Assembly (NCBI GenBank): GCA_016716885.1
Contig: JADJUV010000094.1
Coordinates: forward strand, 1-36,378
Reading direction: 5' to 3'
DNA: 36,378 bases
From: Candidatus Trichofilum aggregatum
GTDB lineage: Bacteria > Chloroflexota > Anaerolineae > Promineifilales > Promineifilaceae
The notes below the pieces were generated by a model. It had not been told where the DNA came from. It worked only from the letters and a program-made list of their open reading frames with translations, and searched no databases. The translations under genes were made by a program, and so were the position numbers. Shown here in pieces: positions 8,899 through 17,202 of the stretch. The first letter of the stretch is position 1; every line of letters starts with the position of its first letter.

Positions 8899-10104
8899 AT
8901 GACTCTGGAATTTGAGAAGCTTAGTCAAGATATTGACCAGATGGGCCGCACAACCCGCAACCGGGAAGAGTGGCGGCAGAAACAACTAGCCGAAGCCCGG
9001 CAGTTGCTCAGTCAGCACGCCACCGATTGGGAAACCTTACGCGGCTGTGTCGAACGAGCCAAACATGAGGTGGGGGACAAATTTTTCTGGGCTGCCTTGC
9101 CTGTAGACGAGCGAGAACCACTCGACCAGGGCATCGCCCCACCGGTGTTACCCACCCAGGCCACCCTCTTCGCCACCGATGGCTCCCAAATCATGCCGGA
9201 TCGCCATGCCCCGTTTTTGTATTACGTCATCAACGTGGGGGTGATGATTTACCATCACGGACACGGCCAGGCCCCGGACGCCCTGACCTTTCCCCAAATC
9301 CGCTACCCTAGCGATGACCCGGAAGAGAATTTGCTGGAGTTTGCCCCGGCCAATGTCAGCATCAAGCGGGATTTGGCGGAGATCGGCACGTTGGCACGAA
9401 CGGTGTGGGAAAATCGGTACGCGGCCGCGCCCCTCATCGCCATCCTCGACCAACGCCTGCTCTACTGGCCCATCGGCAACATAGACAGCGCCGAACAAGA
9501 CACCACCATTGACACCTGGCTGGAGAAAATGAGCGACATCCAGCGGTGCAACGGCATTTTGGCGGGCTACATTGACCGCCCCAACAAAATCTCCGTCCTG
9601 AACATGCTGGAATCGCTGAAAGTAGGTACGCCCCAGTTTGATACTGGCCGCTTTAGTCGCCAGCAACAAACCCTGACCGACGTGGATTTGTTCTGCGAGA
9701 TTCTCAAACCGGGCCAGCGTAGCCCGGTATTTATAGATATTTCCACCCGCAACGAACGGTTTGAGCAGGCTGGGCAGGCAGTTTGTTTCTTTTACCTCAA
9801 CCCCGGGCGGAACAACGACAAACAGATCGCTCGTGTAGACGTACCCATCTGGGTGGCCCAAGACCCCACGCTCATCAGTCAACTCCACGCCCTCATCTAC
9901 CACCAGTGCCAGATTCTCCTGGGCAACTATCCTTACATCCTCACCCGTGCCGATGAAGTGGCCGTGGTAGGCCGTCAGGACCAGGAATACCTGGATAGCT
10001 GGATCGCCCTGACGATGCAAAAATATGGCATCAACAGTAGCCAGACGAACAAACAGAGCACAAAGGACATTGCGCGGGCGGGCAAGACACGGCATGAGAT
10101 GTGA
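8899..10104 (+). CDS. NurA-domain nuclease-like protein
   Basis: A 401-residue protein with the NurA fold signature. NurA is a 5'-3' single/double-strand nuclease that in archaea and some bacteria works with the HerA translocase in DNA end resection. Seen: ATLFATDGSQI with D94-G95-S96, the metal-binding DGS motif; a second NurA strand AILDQRLLYWP (about 190-200) with the expected acidic residue; and the C-terminal block RVDVPIWVA ... GNYPYILTRADEVAVV, which matches the usual yPypLieAhe end of the domain. The N-terminal 70 residues are helical and charged. The ATG lies directly on the heptamer array. It is followed 110 nt later by the HAS-barrel gene, the usual HerA-related partner, but no HerA ATPase is present in the window. 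Confidence 0.78.
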   Translation: MTLEFEKLSQDIDQMGRTTRNREEWRQKQLAEARQLLSQHATDWETLRGCVERAKHEVGDKFFWAALPVDEREPLDQGIAPPVLPTQATLFATDGSQIMPDRHAPFLYYVINVGVMIYHHGHGQAPDALTFPQIRYPSDDPEENLLEFAPANVSIKRDLAEIGTLARTVWENRYAAAPLIAILDQRLLYWPIGNIDSAEQDTTIDTWLEKMSDIQRCNGILAGYIDRPNKISVLNMLESLKVGTPQFDTGRFSRQQQTLTDVDLFCEILKPGQRSPVFIDISTRNERFEQAGQAVCFFYLNPGRNNDKQIARVDVPIWVAQDPTLISQLHALIYHQCQILLGNYPYILTRADEVAVVGRQDQEYLDSWIALTMQKYGINSSQTNKQSTKDIARAGKTRHEM

Positions 10105-10130
10105 AACGTGGTGCGTGGTAAAAAATGGTA

Positions 10131-10192
10131 GCCACGAATTACGCGAATTGACACGAATTAAAAAATTCGTGCTAATTCGTGAAATTCGTGGC
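10131..10192. repeat. Long imperfect hairpin of ACGAATT iterons
   Basis: Arms 10131-10159 and 10164-10192 (29 nt each) pair at about 25 of 29 positions around an AAAA loop. The outermost 10 bp (gccacgaatt with aattcgtggc) are perfect. Each arm is itself a series of cgaatt words spaced 7-10 nt apart. It lies between nurA and the HAS-barrel gene and ends 10 nt before that gene's ribosome site, so it could modulate translation or mRNA stability. Confidence 0.8.
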
Positions 10193-10214
10193 AAAACTTT
10201 TAGAGGACGAATCA

Positions 10215-10853
10215 ATGCGGCAAAATGAACAGATAGGACGGGTGTTGCGGGCCAGTACGATGGGGTTTGCCGTGGGCTGCCGGGTGGCGCAGTTGCAGAT
10301 TCCTGGGTTTGGTGGTCTGGTAAAGGCGCAACCAATTGATAGCCGGGAAGCGGTTTATGGCCTGATCTACCAGATCAACGTGGATGATGATCCGGTGGTG
10401 CAACGGCTGGTGTTGGCTGAAGACCCCCCTGCCTCGGTGGTGGAAGATCAGCGGCAAAATCGCCTGCGCCCTATTGAAATGGCGGTACTGGCGGTGGGCT
10501 ACCGTCGTAATGGGTTTGTGCGGCATGGGCTACCACCCCGCCCCCCGCTCAACCTGGACCCGGTGGAATTGTGTGTGGGCGAGGAAGAGGTGCGGCAATT
10601 TACTGACACGTTAGGCTATATGCGGCTGATTTTGGGCGCGGCCGCGTCTGGCATCCCTACCACCCAGTTACTGGCGGCGCATATTATTAATGTGTATGAA
10701 CTACGCGGCCGCGATACCGAGTGGGCCATGAAGGTCATCCAGGAAGTCATCGAACAACTCCGTAGCAACTACGACATCCTCATCCCCACCCTCGAAGCTC
10801 TCAGCGACGCCCTGCCCGATTTACAAATCGCCACCGACCCATTACTCTTTTAG
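10215..10853 (+). CDS. Stand-alone HAS-barrel domain protein (HerA-N-terminal-like)
   Basis: A 212-residue protein. The first half (about residues 5-75: IGRVLRASTMGFAVGCRV ... VKAQPIDSREAVYGLIYQINV) resembles the HAS beta-barrel of HerA/ATP-synthase-type hexamers, which serves as a docking platform. The rest (GEEEVRQFTDTLGYMRLILGA ... VIQEVIEQLRSNYDILIPTLEAL) is helical and has no Walker motifs. I chose the ATG at 10215 because a GAGGA site (10203-10207) lies 7 nt before it; the upstream in-frame GTG at 10179 lies inside the repeat hairpin. Adjacency to the NurA-like gene supports a function in the same complex. The family call is from pattern memory and moderately sure; the function without a local ATPase is unknown. 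Confidence 0.62.
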   Translation: MRQNEQIGRVLRASTMGFAVGCRVAQLQIPGFGGLVKAQPIDSREAVYGLIYQINVDDDPVVQRLVLAEDPPASVVEDQRQNRLRPIEMAVLAVGYRRNGFVRHGLPPRPPLNLDPVELCVGEEEVRQFTDTLGYMRLILGAAASGIPTTQLLAAHIINVYELRGRDTEWAMKVIQEVIEQLRSNYDILIPTLEALSDALPDLQIATDPLLF

Positions 10854-10854
10854 G

Positions 10855-10928
10855 AAACGTGTTGCGTGTTGCGTATTCCGTTTTAGAATTTCCACGCACC
10901 ACGCACCACGCACCACGCCTTACGCATC
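10855..10928. repeat. Heptamer iterons (ACGCACC type)
   Basis: Three perfect tandem ACGCACC units at 10894-10914 are followed by ACGCCTT and ACGCATC, giving five units of period 7 that stop 7 nt before the mmcQ-like start codon. Upstream, gtgttgcgtgttgcgta (about 10859-10875) is partly complementary to the array, so the spacer can fold. Confidence 0.75.
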
Positions 10929-10935
10929 AAAGTTT

Positions 10936-11289
10936 ATGGAACTCGAACCCCTCCGCACCTACCTCACCCAAAAACCCGCCACCACCGAAGAAATCCCCTT
11001 CGGCCCGGATGTGTTTGTTTACAAAGTGGCGGGCAAAATATTTGCCCTGGTATCCTGGCCCTCTACGCCGCTGACCATCAGCCTCAAATGCGACCCCGAC
11101 TTTGCCCTGGCCCTGCGCGATCAGTTTCCCGCCGTGCAACCAGGCTACCACCTGAACAAAAAACATTGGAACACCATCACGCTAGATGGTTCCATTCCCG
11201 TAGAAGAAATCTGGGCCTTGATTGATCATGCCTACACCCTCGTCGTCAAAAGCCTGCCCAAAGCCACCCGCGAAAAGATCTCATCCTAA
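10936..11289 (+). CDS. MmcQ/YjbR-family protein
   Basis: A 117-residue protein of the YjbR/CyaY-like fold. The pattern ATTEEIPFGPDVFVYKVAGKIFALV (family: fpfg..v.vfkv.gKiFa), then ISLKCDP, then GYHLNKKHWNTITLDGSIPVEEIWALIDHAYTLVVKSLPK is the whole family profile in order, so the gene looks complete. YjbR proteins are small and double-wing-like, and proposed to bind DNA, but no biochemical role is established. The length (110-120) is normal. The ATG at 10936 follows the ACGCACC iterons and has no strong Shine-Dalgarno. It sits between the HAS-barrel and DinG genes and may be a passenger. Confidence 0.9.
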   Translation: MELEPLRTYLTQKPATTEEIPFGPDVFVYKVAGKIFALVSWPSTPLTISLKCDPDFALALRDQFPAVQPGYHLNKKHWNTITLDGSIPVEEIWALIDHAYTLVVKSLPKATREKISS

Positions 11290-11298
11290 AACAACCCA

Positions 11299-11323
11299 AC
11301 GCATTACGCATCACGCATTACGG
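11299..11323. repeat. Heptamer iterons (ACGCATT type)
   Basis: Three tandem 7-mers ACGCATT, ACGCATC and ACGCATT plus a partial fourth (acgg) fill most of the 42-nt spacer between the mmcQ-like gene and the DinG gene. Confidence 0.7.
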
Positions 11324-11331
11324 AATTGCCT

Positions 11332-14157
11332 ATGTCTAACACCTACGTCGCCATAGACATCGAAACCACCGGTTTTGATCCCAACCGGGAAAGTATGATC
11401 GAGTTTGCCGCCATTGTTTTTCAGGGTGATGACATCCTCGAAGAGGTTCACAGCCTGATTAATCCCGGCAAACCCATCCCGCCGGAAATTACCCGCATTA
11501 CTGGCATTGACGACCAGATGATGGTGGGTGCGCCGTCCCTGTTCAGCGTGCGCCAGAAAATCCGCTCCGCCCTGTCCGACCGCATGATTGTAGGGCACAA
11601 CGTCAGTTTTGACATGGGCTTTCTGGAAGCCGAGGGCTTTGGCCTGCGCCAACATCGCCTGGACACCATTACCCTGGCCTCCATCCTGATCCCCGAAGCC
11701 GGACGGTATGGGCTGGAAGCGTTGGTCAACTTCCTTAACCTGTCCAACCCCGCGGGTAAACAGACCCACCGTGCCCTGGATGATGTGCGCCAGACGGTGG
11801 AGTTGTTTTTTGAATTGCGGCGGCGTGTCCTGAAACTGGACCTCAGCACCTTGCGGGAAATTACGGAGGCCGGGAGTCGCATTGGCTGGCCGGAAAACGC
11901 CTTTTTTGAGGAAGTATTGGCGATTAAGGGGCAAGATGCTTTCTTTAATCCGCCCAAACGCAAGGGCCGCCTGCCTAAATTATTCAGCGCACCTCCCGTA
12001 ACCGGCAACAACCTCAACCCGGTGGAAAAAACGAACGCCCTTAACCCCGATTTAATCGCCGGAACCTTACGCCCCGGCGGCAACGTCAGTCTGGCTTTCC
12101 CTAATTTTGAGCAACGCAGCCAACAGGTAGACATGCTCCTGGCGGTGGCCGAAACCTTCAACCGGGGCGGACAACTGCTGGTTGAAGCGGGCACAGGCAC
12201 AGGTAAAAGTCTGGCTTACCTGCTCCCGGCGGCCTTCTGGGCCACCCAAAACGAACGGCGGGTGGTCATCTCGACAGCCACCATCAATCTGCAAGACCAA
12301 CTGATTAACAAGGATATTCCGACCTTACAGCATATTCTGCCGTTTGAGCTACGGGCTTCGGTGCGTAAGGGACGAGGCAATTACTTGTGTACACGTCTCT
12401 TCCAGCAGATGCGTCACAGTGGGCCAACCAGTGCTGACGAAATGATCCTTTATGCCAAAATCGTCATCTGGTTACCCCACAGTGAAACCGGGGATGTGAA
12501 CGAAATTAGTCTGCGGACGCCGGGGGAGCGCATGGCCTGGGCGCGGCTGAGTGGTGAAAACGGGGTGTGCAAAACGGAAGATTGTCTGCAAGAGCAATGC
12601 CCGCTCCATCTGACCAAACGGCGGGCAGAAAATGCCCACATTCTCATTGTCAACCATTCCTTGCTTCTGTCTGATGTGGCTAATAACAATCACATCTTGC
12701 CCGAGTTTACCGACCTGGTCATTGATGAAGCACATCATTTGGAGTCGGCGGTGACGGATGGGCTGAGTTTCCGCACGGACCGGCGCACGATGGATGGGTT
12801 GTTGGATGAGTTGTTGAAGCCTAAATCGGGGGTGCTGAATGATGTGCCAGCCCGCACGGCGGCGGTGGTGCCACGGGAGATTCAGGTGGGGCTGGATGGT
12901 CTCATTATGAAGTTGCGCCAGCAAGGGGATACGATGCAGTCGCGGCTGGATGAGTTTTTTACGACGGTGGACTTTTTCTTGAAGGGGCAGTTCCGCGGCC
13001 GCAGCCAATTCGGTGAGCAACTTCGCCTCAACCCGGCCACCCGCGCCCAACCCGACTACAGCGAGATCGAGTTTACCTGGGACAATCTCAATAAAGGCTG
13101 GGCCGAACTCAACAAAGGGTTAAACACGCTCCTGAAACAGGTGGCGAATATCATGGAAGCGCACAGCCTGGAAGATGGGGACAATCTCTACGCTATGCTG
13201 GCTACTCTCCTCCGCTCCCTGGAAGAAAACCGGCTTAATTTACAGGACATCCTCATAGACGCCCGCCCGGAAATGATTTATTGGATTGATTGGAACCGTG
13301 ATCGCATCTCTTTTCATTCCGCCCCTCTGCATATTGGGCCATTGGTTGAGGAGCACATTTTCACCACCAAAGAAACGGTGGTGCTCACCTCGGCCACGTT
13401 GCGCACCGCGGGCAATGATGGCCGCACCAATAATTTTGATTATGTCCGCGGCCGCTTACACGCCCATAACGCCTACGAACTGGCCGTTGGTTCCCCCTTT
13501 GATTACCAGAACAACACCCTGGTTTATCTGGTGTCAGACATCCCGGAACCGAATCAGCCGGGCTATCAGCGGTACGTTGAGGATGCGATATTGGAAGTGG
13601 CGGGGGCTTTACGCGGCCGCACCATGGTCCTCTTCACCGCCTACAGCCAGCTCACCCAGACCGCCAAAGCCATCGAAGGGCCATTGGCCGATATGGGCAT
13701 CACCCTGCTGGCCCAAATGGAAGGGGCCTCGCGCCAGCAAATCCTGGATCAATTCAAACAACCCGGCGCCCAGGCTGTTCTCCTGGGCACAAAATCATTC
13801 TGGGAAGGGGTAGACGTGCCTGGCGAGGCGTTGCAAGCTGTCGTCATCGTCAAAATCCCGTTCGATGTCCCCTCAGACCCCATCTTCGCCGCCCGCTCCG
13901 AGACCTTCGAGAACTCCTTCATGGAATATTCCATCCCCGAAGCTATTTTGCGCTTCCGGCAGGGGTTTGGCCGCCTCAACCGGCGGCAGGATGATGAGGG
14001 GGTGGTGATTGTGTTGGACAAACGGCTGATGACCAAACGGTACGGCGATCTCTTTCTGCAAGCCCTGCCCAACTGCACAATTATTCGCCAGCGATGTAAT
14101 CGCATTGGTGAACTCACCCATCGCTGGTTAAACAGAGACAGGAACGGCTCAGAATAA
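11332..14157 (+). CDS. dinG: Exonuclease-DinG fusion: DEDDh exonuclease plus XPD-like helicase
   Basis: A 941-residue fusion. Residues 1-170 are a DnaQ-type 3'-5' exonuclease: YVAIDIETTGFD (D9, E11), then GHNVSFDMGF, then THRALDD as the third motif. A linker leads to an SF2 helicase of the DinG/XPD group with Walker A EAGTGTGKS (285-293), the TATINLQDQL motif, DEAH box VIDEAHH (D465), and C-terminal QGFGRLNRRQDD (motif VI). Cys353, Cys413, Cys418 and Cys423 are spaced as in the iron-sulfur domain of XPD/DinG helicases. Such enzymes unwind 5'-overhang DNA and D-loop or R-loop structures. The ATG at 11332 is used; the TTG two codons earlier is less likely. No octamer occurs in its first 1.6 kb. 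The neighbours (NurA-like gene, RecG) point to a DNA repair/replication-restart role. Confidence 0.93.
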   Translation: MSNTYVAIDIETTGFDPNRESMIEFAAIVFQGDDILEEVHSLINPGKPIPPEITRITGIDDQMMVGAPSLFSVRQKIRSALSDRMIVGHNVSFDMGFLEAEGFGLRQHRLDTITLASILIPEAGRYGLEALVNFLNLSNPAGKQTHRALDDVRQTVELFFELRRRVLKLDLSTLREITEAGSRIGWPENAFFEEVLAIKGQDAFFNPPKRKGRLPKLFSAPPVTGNNLNPVEKTNALNPDLIAGTLRPGGNVSLAFPNFEQRSQQVDMLLAVAETFNRGGQLLVEAGTGTGKSLAYLLPAAFWATQNERRVVISTATINLQDQLINKDIPTLQHILPFELRASVRKGRGNYLCTRLFQQMRHSGPTSADEMILYAKIVIWLPHSETGDVNEISLRTPGERMAWARLSGENGVCKTEDCLQEQCPLHLTKRRAENAHILIVNHSLLLSDVANNNHILPEFTDLVIDEAHHLESAVTDGLSFRTDRRTMDGLLDELLKPKSGVLNDVPARTAAVVPREIQVGLDGLIMKLRQQGDTMQSRLDEFFTTVDFFLKGQFRGRSQFGEQLRLNPATRAQPDYSEIEFTWDNLNKGWAELNKGLNTLLKQVANIMEAHSLEDGDNLYAMLATLLRSLEENRLNLQDILIDARPEMIYWIDWNRDRISFHSAPLHIGPLVEEHIFTTKETVVLTSATLRTAGNDGRTNNFDYVRGRLHAHNAYELAVGSPFDYQNNTLVYLVSDIPEPNQPGYQRYVEDAILEVAGALRGRTMVLFTAYSQLTQTAKAIEGPLADMGITLLAQMEGASRQQILDQFKQPGAQAVLLGTKSFWEGVDVPGEALQAVVIVKIPFDVPSDPIFAARSETFENSFMEYSIPEAILRFRQGFGRLNRRQDDEGVVIVLDKRLMTKRYGDLFLQALPNCTIIRQRCNRIGELTHRWLNRDRNGSE

Positions 14158-14164
14158 CGAGCAA

Positions 14165-14371
14165 TTCTCAATTTGAGACCATTCGTAGGGGCGGGACAGG
14201 TGGGCCAGGATGTGACAAGAACGGGAAGCCTACCTTCCCACCTGTCTCGCCCTCTTATGAGCCTCAATGGTAAGCAAGAGGGCGAGACGACGCGGAAAGA
14301 TCGTTTCCCAGTTCATCCGCATTGAACCCGCGTCGTCCCGCCCCTACCCTCATTGGCTGTCAAATTGAGAA
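14165..14371. repeat. MITE-like non-coding element with nested inverted repeats
   Basis: The 372-bp spacer 14158-14529 holds a structured element. Outer arms ttctcaatttga (14165-14176) and tcaaattgagaa (14360-14371) match perfectly. Next, gtaggggcgggac (14185-14197) and gtcccgcccctac (14335-14347) match perfectly (13 bp). Two internal hairpins share the core gtctcgccctctt (14244-14256)/aagagggcgagac (14276-14288). Words of the left half (acaggtggg/cccacctgt) and of the right half (gacgacgcgg/ccgcgtcgtc) also self-pair. It has no coding capacity. The arrangement suggests a miniature palindromic element, possibly mobilised in trans; no target duplication was identified. Confidence 0.6.
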
Positions 14372-14396
14372 CTGGCGTTTGGCGCAAATTAGAACC

Positions 14397-14435
14397 ACCT
14401 CTGGCAATCTCTCAATCTCTTAGTCTCTCAGAGGT
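14397..14435. repeat. Octamer-iteron hairpin upstream of recG
   Basis: The arms acctctg (14397-14403) and cagaggt (14429-14435) enclose three tandem octamers (aatctctc, aatctctt, agtctctc). The reverse complement resembles the GAGATTAA array at 18908-18939, so the two are likely copies of one repeat family. Confidence 0.55.
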
Positions 14436-14513
14436 CAGCACAAAAAACACCCATGTCCAGTTGAAAATTGCTGACATACCCTAGCGGAATACCCCCCTAA
14501 AGCAAATCACAGG

Positions 14514-14519
14514 TATAAT
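14514..14519 (+). promoter_or_regulatory. Possible -10 box of recG (near-leaderless)
   Basis: A perfect TATAAT lies 10 nt before the recG ATG, which would place the transcript start only a few bases before the ATG. No convincing -35 hexamer lies at the right distance and no Shine-Dalgarno is present. Leaderless initiation is therefore only an inference. Confidence 0.35.
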
Positions 14520-14529
14520 CCCTGGCACT

Positions 14530-17166
14530 ATGTCACGATCCTTCAAACGATTAGAAAGCGTTCTTAAATTAGAATCCGATCAGGGCTACCAGGACAAAGC
14601 CGTTGTGGGCGGCATTGCCCAATTTGCTACCTACTGGGTTACGCAGGCACGCCAGGAAGCGGTTGACGAAGCCGACCGCGCCTTTGTGGAACAGACCGCC
14701 GAAGTGTTAGCGAATTATGCCCGTCTGCCCGGCAAAGAAGCGCGGGCCAATACCATTGGACAACTGCGGGACAAGTTGCTGGTTCGCGCCGAGCGTGTCG
14801 GGCAGATAGCTCCGCCCCCCTCGGCCCAACCCAGCACCCCACCACCAAGCAGGCGGCCGCAACCCGACAATCGCCCCCCCGCCAAAGCCCAACCGGCGCG
14901 TCCCGCTCAACCCAGAGAGGAACGCCGCCCCACACCACCCCCGGAGAAACCCGCCCCCAAACCGGAACCGGTGAGGGAACAGACCAAAGCCGCGCCCCCG
15001 CCGCGGCCGCAACCCCCCGAAAAAGAAAAACACACCGCCCTGGGTTACAAACCCTTAGGCAAAGCCAAACCCGACCTGGAAGGATTGCGCCAGCCCATCA
15101 CCGTCTTGCGGGGCGTGGGCATCAAACTGGGTCAGATATTGCACAATCGGGGTGTTACTAACCTGCTTGACCTGCTCTACTATTTTCCCCGCCGCTACGA
15201 CGACTTCAGCCTGATGAAACCCATCAACCGGGTAACCGCAGGCGAGCAGATTACCGTTATTGGTACGGTGTGGGAAGTGCGCACCCGTCGTACCCGCACC
15301 AACGCCACCTATCTGCAAGCCGTCATCAGCGATGGCACCGGGCAAATTCAAGCCACCTGGTTCAACCAACCCTGGCTGGCCGAACAACTCAAGGCGGGTA
15401 CACAAGTCGCTTTGAGCGGCAAACTAGAACAATTTCTGGGCCGACCCACCTTTAGCAACCCGGAATGGGAACCGGTGGCTCGTGATATGCTGCGCACCGG
15501 GCGCATCGTGCCCATCTACTCCCAAACTGAAGGGCTGAACAGCCAGAAAATCCGGGGGCTAGTCAAAACTGTTTTGGATGCGTGGGCCAACAAAGTGCCA
15601 GACCCCGTGCCCGCCGAGATACTCCAACGCCAACAACTCCTACCCCTGGCCGATGCCCTCTACCAGATTCATTTCCCGGACTCGCAAGAGACGCTGCACC
15701 GGGCGCGGCAACGGATCATCTTTGATGAGTTGCTGCTGCTGCAATTGGGGATGCTGGGTAACCGCCAACAATGGCAAAGCAACCCTAGCTTACCCCTGCC
15801 CCATGACGAAACCGCCTTACACACCTTCACCGAACACCTGCCTTTCCAACTGACGGGGGCGCAACAGCGGGTCATGGGCGAAATCGCCACCGATATGGCC
15901 CGCAATGTAGCCATGAGCCGGTTGTTGCAAGGGGATGTGGGCGCGGGTAAGACAGTTATCGCGGCCGCGGCCATGCTCAATGCCGTGCAAGCCGGGGCAC
16001 AAGCCGCCCTCATGGCCCCCACCGAAATTCTGGCCGAACAACATGCCAAAAGCCTGCGCCGTATGTTGGCCCCCTTTGATTTGCAGATTCGTTTGCTCAC
16101 TGGCTCCGTTTCCCAGAGCGAAAAGAACGAAATTGGCCGCGAATTGGCCGAGGGTGCCGCCCACATCGCTATCGGAACCCACGCCCTCATTCAAGAGAAT
16201 GTGCATTTTCAGCGGTTGGGGCTGACCATTGTGGATGAGCAACACCGGTTTGGGGTGGAACAGCGGCAGGCGTTACGGGATAAAGGCAGTAATGGTCATA
16301 ATGGCGACGCGGCCGCGACGCCCATCACCCTCACGCCCCATCTTTTAGTCATGAGCGCTACCCCCATCCCACGCAGTCTGGCCCTCTCCCTCTACGGCGA
16401 CCTGGACTTGTCTACCCTGGATGAATTGCCGCCGGGCCGCCAGGAGATCAAAACCCGTTGGCTGGCCCCGGCCGAGCGCGAACGAGCTTATGCCTTTGTG
16501 CGCGGCCAGATTCAGGCCGGGCGACAGGCGTATGTCATTTGCCCCCTGGTAGAAGAGTCGGACAAAATCGAGGCCAAATCGGCCGTAGATGAACATGCCC
16601 GTCTGCAAGGGGAGATTTTCCCTGATTTCCGGGTAGGTTTGTTGCATGGGCGCATGAAGGGTGAAGAGAAAGAGGGGGTCATGCGGGAGTTTTATGCCGG
16701 TGACATCCAGATTCTCGTCTCCACCTCGGTGATTGAGGTGGGGGTGGATGTGCCCAACAGCACGGTGATGCTCATTGAAGGGGCGAACCGGTTTGGGTTG
16801 GCGCAATTGCATCAGTTCCGCGGCCGCGTCGGGCGTGGCGAACACCAATCCTACTGCCTGCTCATCGCCGACACCACCAGTGCCGAAACAGAGGAGCGGC
16901 TGGCCGTTCTGGAGCAAACCAACGACGGCTTTGTGTTAGCCGAGAAAGATTTACAGCTACGTGGCCCTGGCGAATTCTTTGGGCGGCGGCAAAGTGGTCT
17001 GCCGGAGCTAAAAATGGCCTCGCTCCTGGACATGACCATGCTGCAAATGGCCCGCACCGAAGCCGAAGCCATTCTCAAGGCCGACACCGGCTTACAACAA
17101 CCGGAACACGCCACTTTGCGTGAAAAAGTCCAGAAATTTTGGGAAGAAGCGACCAGCGTTAGCTAA
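14530..17166 (+). CDS. recG: ATP-dependent DNA helicase RecG
   Basis: An 878-residue RecG, which remodels stalled replication forks and Holliday junctions. An N-terminal extension of about 180 residues contains a helical part and a long Pro/Arg/Lys-rich linker (about 95-175). Then come the wedge/OB domain (LRGVGIKLGQILHNRGVTNL, LLYYFPRRYDDF, GTVWEVRTRRTR), helicase motif I GDVGAGKT (468-475), motif II DEQH (from D569; HRFGVEQR follows), motif III MSATPIPRS, and the TRG region with STSVIEVGVDVPNS, QFRGRVGRG and the C-terminal GPGEFFGRRQSGLPE. The length exceeds E. coli RecG (693) because of the extension, a style seen in Chloroflexota. The ATG at 14530 directly follows a TATAAT. Octamers encode RP in the linker, AAA behind Walker A and RGR in motif VI. 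Confidence 0.96.
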   Translation: MSRSFKRLESVLKLESDQGYQDKAVVGGIAQFATYWVTQARQEAVDEADRAFVEQTAEVLANYARLPGKEARANTIGQLRDKLLVRAERVGQIAPPPSAQPSTPPPSRRPQPDNRPPAKAQPARPAQPREERRPTPPPEKPAPKPEPVREQTKAAPPPRPQPPEKEKHTALGYKPLGKAKPDLEGLRQPITVLRGVGIKLGQILHNRGVTNLLDLLYYFPRRYDDFSLMKPINRVTAGEQITVIGTVWEVRTRRTRTNATYLQAVISDGTGQIQATWFNQPWLAEQLKAGTQVALSGKLEQFLGRPTFSNPEWEPVARDMLRTGRIVPIYSQTEGLNSQKIRGLVKTVLDAWANKVPDPVPAEILQRQQLLPLADALYQIHFPDSQETLHRARQRIIFDELLLLQLGMLGNRQQWQSNPSLPLPHDETALHTFTEHLPFQLTGAQQRVMGEIATDMARNVAMSRLLQGDVGAGKTVIAAAAMLNAVQAGAQAALMAPTEILAEQHAKSLRRMLAPFDLQIRLLTGSVSQSEKNEIGRELAEGAAHIAIGTHALIQENVHFQRLGLTIVDEQHRFGVEQRQALRDKGSNGHNGDAAATPITLTPHLLVMSATPIPRSLALSLYGDLDLSTLDELPPGRQEIKTRWLAPAERERAYAFVRGQIQAGRQAYVICPLVEESDKIEAKSAVDEHARLQGEIFPDFRVGLLHGRMKGEEKEGVMREFYAGDIQILVSTSVIEVGVDVPNSTVMLIEGANRFGLAQLHQFRGRVGRGEHQSYCLLIADTTSAETEERLAVLEQTNDGFVLAEKDLQLRGPGEFFGRRQSGLPELKMASLLDMTMLQMARTEAEAILKADTGLQQPEHATLREKVQKFWEEATSVS

Positions 17167-17202
17167 TTCAAGGTTGATTTTCTCGATCTGACTGGTGATA
17201 CT

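Noticed and set aside
9148..10335. 395-codon minus-strand open frame opposite nurA and the HAS-barrel gene
   Set aside because: Its sequence is a GC-driven shadow; the plus-strand frames carry NurA and HAS-barrel signatures with suitable starts.
10894..10928. Iteron arrays as CRISPR
   Set aside because: The units are 7-8 nt, contiguous, with no spacers, leader or cas genes.
17174..17202. TTGATT-17-GATACT as promoter of brnT
   Set aside because: The -10 would touch the ATG, placing the transcript start inside the gene, and the BrnT N-terminus excludes a later start.
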